Shown piece after piece: positions 60,467 to 64,000 of a stretch of 64,000 nt of DNA. The notes below the pieces were generated by a model. The model saw only the letters and a program-made list of their open reading frames with translations. It was not told the DNA's origin and did no database searches. Origin of the DNA: Maritimibacter sp. DP1N21-5 (GTDB lineage: Bacteria; Pseudomonadota; Alphaproteobacteria; Rhodobacterales; Rhodobacteraceae); assembly GCF_019218295.1 (NCBI RefSeq), contig NZ_JAHUZF010000002.1, forward strand, positions 124,001 through 188,000, in the 5' to 3' direction. Each line of letters opens with the position of its first letter. The first letter of the stretch is position 1. Made by a program: the position numbers and the translations under genes.

Positions 60467-62098
60467 ATGCTTGGCATGATGATGCATCGGCCGTTGTCGA
60501 TCATCTCGCTGCTGGAATATGCGGCGGAAGCGCACCCGGACGCGGGTATGGTCTCGGTCCGGACCGAGGGCGACATCCACCGTCAGACCTACCGCGACTG
60601 TTTCCGACGCGCGGCGCAGCTGGCCCATGCGCTCAAGGCGCTGGGGATCGAGGACGGGGACAGGGTCGCGACGCTCGCCTGGAACGGCTACCGGCACCTC
60701 GAGCTTTACTATGCCATTTCCGGCATCGGCGCGGTCTGTCACACGATCAACCCGCGGCTGTCGGCCGAGCAGGCGACCTATATCGTTAATCACGCCGAGG
60801 ATAAGGTGATCTTCGTCGACACCCATTTCGTGCCGATCATCGCCGGGCTGAAGGACCATCTGCCCAAGGACCTCAAGGTCGTGATCATGACCGACCGGGC
60901 GCATATGCCCGACACCCCCTTCGAGGCGCTGTGCTACGAGGAGCTTCTGGAGGGCAAGCCTGATACCTATGACTGGCCGGAGCTGGACGAGAACACGGCT
61001 GCCGGGCTTTGCTATACGTCGGGCACCACGGGCAATCCCAAGGGCGCGCTCTATTCGCATCGCTCGAACGTGCTTCACGCGCTCATGGTCGCCGCGATCA
61101 TGGGGCCGTCGCTGGGACAGGGGGTCAACGTCCTTCCCGTCGTGCCGCTCTTTCACGTGAACGCCTGGGGCCTGCCCTATGCCGCGCCGCTTCTGGGGGT
61201 GAACCTGATCTTCCCGGGTGCCGCGCTCGACGGCGAGAACCTGTTCAAGCTGATGGAAAGCGAGAAGGTCTATTCGGCGTGGGGCGTTCCGACCGTGTGG
61301 ATGGGCCTACTGGCCGAGATCAGGAAGCAGGGACGCAAGCCTTCGGACCTGGGCGACATGGTCGTCGGCGGTTCGGCCGCGCCACGGTCGATGATCAAGG
61401 CCTTCGAGGAGCTTGGCGTCCGTGTGAACCATGCCTGGGGCATGACCGAAATGTCGCCCATCGGCACGCATGGATCGCAACCGCCGAAGGTCGAGGCGCT
61501 TCCGCTCGAGGAAAAGCTCGACGTCAAGCAAAAGCAGGGCCGGCGCTGTTTCGGCGTGGACCTGAAGATCGTGGACGAGAACGGCCAGCGCCAGCCCCAT
61601 GACGGCAAGGCCATCGGCGAGCTCTTCGTGCGCGGGAACGCGGTCGTGTCGGGATATTTCCGTAACGAGGAAGCCAGCGCCAAGGCGATGGATGCCGAGG
61701 GGTGGTTCGGGACCGGCGATGTCGCCTCGATCTCGCCCGACGGTTACCTGATCATCCAGGACCGCGCGAAGGACCTTATCAAGTCTGGCGGCGAGTGGAT
61801 TTCCTCCATCGACCTCGAGAACGCGGCGATGAGCCATCCGGGGGTGGCCAATTGCGCGGCCATCGGCGTGGCCCATCCGAAATGGGACGAACGGCCCGTG
61901 CTCGTGGCCGTGGCAGCGGGGGAGACGAAGCCCGGCCTTGAAGAGCTGCGCGACCACATGGAGGCGCATTTCGCCAAATGGCAGTTGCCGGACGACATCA
62001 TCTGGGTCGAGGCGCTGCCGCTGACCGCGACGGGAAAAGTGTCCAAATTGACACTCCGTCAGCAATTGGCGGACTACAAACACCCCGAGGTGGCGTGA
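60467..62098 (+). CDS. Long-chain / aromatic acid acyl-CoA ligase (AMP-binding)
   Basis: A 543-residue ANL-superfamily enzyme activating a carboxylic acid to its CoA thioester via acyl-AMP. A3 motif YTSGTTGNPKGALYSH (about residues 182-197), A5 HAWGMTEMSPIG, A7 GWFGTGDVASI, A8 DRAKDLIKSGGEWIS, and the C-terminal catalytic Lys in PLTATGKVSK. GGAGG 7 bp before the ATG at 60467. Similar to FadD-like enzymes of medium-chain or aromatic acids; context with an MDR reductase, SDR and thioesterase supports a CoA-ester catabolic role. Confidence 0.93.
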   Translation: MLGMMMHRPLSIISLLEYAAEAHPDAGMVSVRTEGDIHRQTYRDCFRRAAQLAHALKALGIEDGDRVATLAWNGYRHLELYYAISGIGAVCHTINPRLSAEQATYIVNHAEDKVIFVDTHFVPIIAGLKDHLPKDLKVVIMTDRAHMPDTPFEALCYEELLEGKPDTYDWPELDENTAAGLCYTSGTTGNPKGALYSHRSNVLHALMVAAIMGPSLGQGVNVLPVVPLFHVNAWGLPYAAPLLGVNLIFPGAALDGENLFKLMESEKVYSAWGVPTVWMGLLAEIRKQGRKPSDLGDMVVGGSAAPRSMIKAFEELGVRVNHAWGMTEMSPIGTHGSQPPKVEALPLEEKLDVKQKQGRRCFGVDLKIVDENGQRQPHDGKAIGELFVRGNAVVSGYFRNEEASAKAMDAEGWFGTGDVASISPDGYLIIQDRAKDLIKSGGEWISSIDLENAAMSHPGVANCAAIGVAHPKWDERPVLVAVAAGETKPGLEELRDHMEAHFAKWQLPDDIIWVEALPLTATGKVSKLTLRQQLADYKHPEVA

Positions 62099-62143
62099 AC
62101 GAGACGGTCCCGTTACGTTCTCCCCAACGAACGATAATGAAAG

Positions 62144-62166
62144 AGCGGGTTCTCGGACCCGCTCGG
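62144..62166 (+). terminator. Hairpin after acyl-CoA ligase
   Basis: GAGCGGGT and ACCCGCTC form an 8-bp stem around TCTCGG, 45 bp after the ligase stop. The following GGGAAATTC is not a strong T tract, so its efficiency is uncertain. Confidence 0.4.
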
Positions 62167-62232
62167 GAAATTCGTGCCGAAACGTGCAGACGACCGCGAG
62201 CGGTCGTTCAGATCAGGCGGGATGAGCGGGCA

Positions 62233-62505
62233 ATGGGATATGAAATCGAGATGCGCCTTTGGGTGCGGCCGGGCGAGGATGCCGGGTTTCAGGATTATGG
62301 CAGCCGGACCGTGGCCATCATGGCGCGGCACGGGGCGCGGCTCCTCGACGTCGCGCGGCCCGATGCGGTGAACGGCCCGCAGGAGATCCTGCGTCTGCGC
62401 TTTCCGTCGCAGGAGGCGTTCGGCGCCTATCGTGAGGATCCGGCCCTGGCCGCGCTGTCGGACCTGCGGGCGCGCGTGGTGAAGAAAACCGAAGTCACCG
62501 CCTGA
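62233..62505 (+). CDS. DUF1330-like small protein
   Basis: A 90-residue soluble protein from an ATG at 62233: MGYEIEMRLWVRPGEDAGFQDYGSRTVAIMARHGARLLDVARP, then EILRLRFPSQEAFGAYREDPALAALSDLR. The ferredoxin-like pattern (beta strand, helix with VAIMARHGARLL, strand ending LRFPS, helix) matches DUF1330/dimeric alpha-beta barrel proteins. Convergent with the MarR gene. Start codon choice is uncertain; a longer version begins near 62139. Confidence 0.65.
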   Translation: MGYEIEMRLWVRPGEDAGFQDYGSRTVAIMARHGARLLDVARPDAVNGPQEILRLRFPSQEAFGAYREDPALAALSDLRARVVKKTEVTA

Positions 62506-62515
62506 TCGTCTTGCG

Positions 62516-62980
62516 TTAGCGCAGGCCCTGCCCGGCGGCGAGAGCATTGATCCCGGACATGAGCGTGGCAAGGTCGGCCTCCATCTCGGCCTCGACCTGC
62601 CGCTGCGCCTTGGCCCAGGCCTTGGCCCCGGTCTCGAGCGCCGTTTCTCCCGCAGCCGTCAGCGCCAGGACCTTCTTGCGTTTGTCTTGGGCGTGGTCGG
62701 CCCGGATTACCAGCCCGTCACGCTCCAACGGCATCAGAAGGCGGGACATCGCGCTTTGTTCGAGGTCCATGTTGCGCGACAGTTTCTGGACCGTCGGCGC
62801 GCGCATCCCTTTGATCCAGGCCATGGCGGCCAGTTGCGACATGGTCACGCCGGTTCCCGCTATGGCGGCGTCATAGAGGCGCAGCATCCGGCGCGAGGCC
62901 CGGCGCGCGGTGAGGCAGTAGCAGTTCCCTGTCAGCAGTTCCGCCAGTTCCGGTGAAACATCTTCCGCCACGTCGCACAT
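62516..62980 (-). CDS. MarR-family transcriptional regulator (CoA-ester locus)
   Basis: A 154-residue regulator. Recognition helix region MRAPTVQKLSRNMDLEQSAMSRLLMPLERDGLVIRADHAQDKRKKVLALTAAGETAL; two Cys near the N-terminus (GNCYCLTARRASRR). It is divergent from the PaaI thioesterase gene with a pair of palindromic operators between them, so it probably represses both. The longer frame up to 63691 crosses the thioesterase gene and is rejected. Likely ligand is an aromatic CoA ester or free acid by analogy. Confidence 0.88.
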   Translation of the reverse strand: MCDVAEDVSPELAELLTGNCYCLTARRASRRMLRLYDAAIAGTGVTMSQLAAMAWIKGMRAPTVQKLSRNMDLEQSAMSRLLMPLERDGLVIRADHAQDKRKKVLALTAAGETALETGAKAWAKAQRQVEAEMEADLATLMSGINALAAGQGLR

Positions 62981-62995
62981 CCTTCCGTTGACTCC

Positions 62996-63028
62996 ATGCA
63001 TATGCATGCTTATCCCATGTATATGCAT
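62996..63028. promoter_or_regulatory. Tandem MarR operator between marR and paaI-like gene
   Basis: ATGCATATGCAT (62996-63007), a perfect 12-bp palindrome, and ATGTATATGCAT (63017-63028), one mismatch from the first. The centres are 21 bp apart, two helical turns, so two dimers would bind on the same face. The pair lies 18 bp before the thioesterase start and 15 bp before the MarR start. Confidence 0.75.
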
Positions 63029-63046
63029 TGATCTGGAGGATGGCAA

Positions 63047-63541
63047 ATGCTCGACGCAGTTCCAAGACCCGACTTCCGCATCGGCGCGCCCGATTTCGCG
63101 CGGCTCGCCGGGATGACCGGGCTCGACATCATGCGCGGCGTGGTCTCGGGCGAGCTTCCGGGGCCATCGATCGCCGAGACGATGAATTTCTGGCTGGTGT
63201 CGGCCGACGAGGGCACGGTCGAGTTTCGCGGCGAGCCCGACGGACGGCACATGAACCCGCTCGGGCTGGTGCACGGTGGCTGGGCGATGACGCTTCTGGA
63301 CAGCGTACTGGGTTGCGCGGTGCATACGACCTGCGCAACCGGCGAGGGCTTCGTGTCGATGGACACGGCGGTGAAGTTCGTGCGCCCGCTGATGCCCGGC
63401 ATGGGCCAGTTGCGCGCGGTCGCGACGGTGCAGACGCGCGGGCGGCGGGTGGCCAATGTCGAGGGCCGGGTGGAGGACCTTGGCGGCAAGGTGCTCGCCC
63501 TCGGAACGTCGACCTGCTTCATCCAGCCGCTCGGCGGATAG
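63047..63541 (+). CDS. PaaI-family acyl-CoA thioesterase
   Basis: A 164-residue hotdog-fold thioesterase. HMNPLGLVHGGWAMTLLDSVLGCAVH (about residues 67-92) contains the H-G-G active-site loop and catalytic Asp, and FVSMDTAVKFVRPLMPG follows. GGAGG 8 bp upstream fixes the ATG at 63047. Such enzymes hydrolyse phenylacetyl-CoA and other CoA esters to release CoA. Control by the divergent MarR is expected. Confidence 0.92.
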   Translation: MLDAVPRPDFRIGAPDFARLAGMTGLDIMRGVVSGELPGPSIAETMNFWLVSADEGTVEFRGEPDGRHMNPLGLVHGGWAMTLLDSVLGCAVHTTCATGEGFVSMDTAVKFVRPLMPGMGQLRAVATVQTRGRRVANVEGRVEDLGGKVLALGTSTCFIQPLGG

Positions 63542-63550
63542 GATTTCAGA

Positions 63551-63588
63551 TCGCGCGGGACTTTCCTTCCTTTGGTCCCGCGCGTGTT
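63551..63588 (+). terminator. Hairpin after paaI-like thioesterase
   Basis: CGCGCGGGAC and GTCCCGCGCG give a 10-bp stem with a T/C-rich loop, 10 bp after the stop. A second GGGCGG/CCGCCC hairpin followed by TTTT lies at 63599-63630. The two together should end transcription. Confidence 0.6.
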
Positions 63589-63657
63589 GCCGGCGAGAGG
63601 GCGGTGCCGACGGGTGCCGCCCTTTTCCCTTGGTTGCGCCGACCGCGTCGTCGCGAC

Positions 63658-63709
63658 GCTGGAGGGGCTTTGCCCCTCCAGACCTCCCCAAAGTACTTAG
63701 GAAGCGATG
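63658..63709 (-). repeat. Dispersed intergenic repeat with hairpin (copy 2)
   Basis: Read on the minus strand it begins CATCGCTTCCTAAGTACTTT and contains TGGAGGGGC/GCCCCTCCA around AAA. Compare copy 1 at 32561-32620. The hairpin stem is 9 bp. Confidence 0.72.
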
Positions 63710-63766
63710 AAGGGTCCGATGTTTGCTCTATGTACCCGGGATTTCTGGTGGCCTCGCTCACCTACG

Positions 63767-63799
63767 GCAAACGCCCGGGCCTTGGGGGGCCGGGCGTTC
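63767..63799 (-). terminator. Terminator of the LivF-type ABC operon
   Basis: On the minus strand AACGCCCGG and CCGGGCGTT pair around a short loop and are followed by TGCCG; it lies 27 bp after the ATPase stop. The T run is short, so the fit is moderate. Confidence 0.6.
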
Positions 63800-63825
63800 C
63801 GGAGGGCATCGGGTGGTCGGGAGGA

Positions 63826-64000
63826 TCACACCTCGAGCCACTCCGCCCGCACGTCGTCGCGGGTGCGGAAATCCTCGGGCGTGCCGCCATAGACGATCTC
63901 GCCGTGTCCCATGACATAGACGCGATGGGCGATCCGGAGCGCGATGGAGAGCTTCTGTTCGATCAGCAGGATGGCCACCCCGGTTTTCGCGATTTCGGCG
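63826..64000 (-). CDS. LivF-type ABC transporter ATP-binding protein (C-terminal end only)
   Basis: The minus strand encodes the last 57 residues: EIAKTGVAILLIEQKLSIALRIAHRVYVMGHGEIVYGG then TPEDFRTRDDVRAEWLEV and stop. LIEQ is the switch-region start of LivF/UrtE-like ATPases and H-R-V-Y-V-M-x-x-G-E is the usual D-loop follow-on. It is therefore the end of a branched-chain amino acid/urea/aromatic acid-type uptake operon running leftwards, with the rest outside. The neighbouring thioesterase and ligase suggest aromatic or fatty acid uptake. Confidence 0.85.
   Translation of the reverse strand, partial: AEIAKTGVAILLIEQKLSIALRIAHRVYVMGHGEIVYGGTPEDFRTRDDVRAEWLEV

Overview
The window is a single, gene-dense, high-GC chromosomal segment (about two thirds G+C by eye) from an alphaproteobacterium, most likely a Rhodobacterales/Roseobacter-group member. 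The direct clues are an exact alphaproteobacterial LexA box (GTTC-N7-GTTC) before imuB, an Irr-type iron-control palindrome before mbfA, lineage-typical families (DUF2794, DUF3445, DUF4139/MuiA, YqgE/AlgH) and familiar neighbourhoods (dnaX-ybaB-recR; uvrC-pgsA-moaD-moaE; pyrB-...-pyrC homologue-plsY). No rRNA, tRNA, CRISPR array, insertion sequence or prophage gene was found; this is core-like genome with small lineage-specific insertions.

Layout. 1-10 kb: partial SOS polymerase imuB, cytochrome c', two tandem I78 inhibitor lipoproteins, glutathione-dependent formaldehyde dehydrogenase next to a heme-dependent N-demethylase-like gene, a NYN/OST-HTH protein, Irr-controlled mbfA, a DUF533 protein, DUF2794, an NlpC/P60 hydrolase and an M17 aminopeptidase. 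10-13 kb: a carbonic anhydrase-PlsC-CdsA operon with 4-bp overlaps. 12.8-14.2 kb: five very small minus-strand genes sharing an N-V-V-S-I-F-like core, the least explained part of the window. 14.5-22 kb: MuiA-like protein, aspartate-semialdehyde dehydrogenase, DEAD-box helicase with a long leader, a MarR/MFS divergent pair and a thiolase. 22-30 kb: dnaX-ybaB-recR, an ABC-2 exporter, then an overlapping run of S49 peptidase, 52-residue zinc-ribbon protein, Ca/Na antiporter and a FolM-like reductase. 30-43 kb: uvrC, pgsA, moaD, moaE, an OmpA/BON-like protein with an acidic tail, ubiA/rsmE divergent, glutamate-cysteine ligase and a ZevAB-like metal pair. 43-49 kb: two DUF805 proteins, then a minus-strand pyrB operon that carries three uncharacterised membrane proteins, a dihydroorotase homologue without its metal ligands, a GNAT and plsY. 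49-58 kb: a UDG-like protein, metallophosphoesterase, moaB, an RND efflux pair, a DsbD-alpha-like protein and algH. 58-64 kb: SDR, quinone-oxidoreductase-like enzyme, acyl-CoA ligase, MarR with tandem operators, PaaI thioesterase and the end of a LivF-type ABC ATPase, which reads as a CoA-ester catabolic locus.

Genes that probably work together: glutathione synthesis (40.2 kb) and the formaldehyde dehydrogenase/N-demethylase pair (2.2-4.2 kb); phospholipid synthesis (plsC, cdsA, pgsA, plsY); genome maintenance (imuB, dnaX, recR, uvrC, UDG-like); molybdopterin synthesis (moaD, moaE, moaB). Items most worth follow-up are the small-protein cluster at 12.8-14.2 kb, a duplicated composite intergenic element (6.9 and 22.3 kb), a highly structured leader at 7.0-7.2 kb, and the pyrB operon with its degenerate dihydroorotase and embedded membrane proteins.
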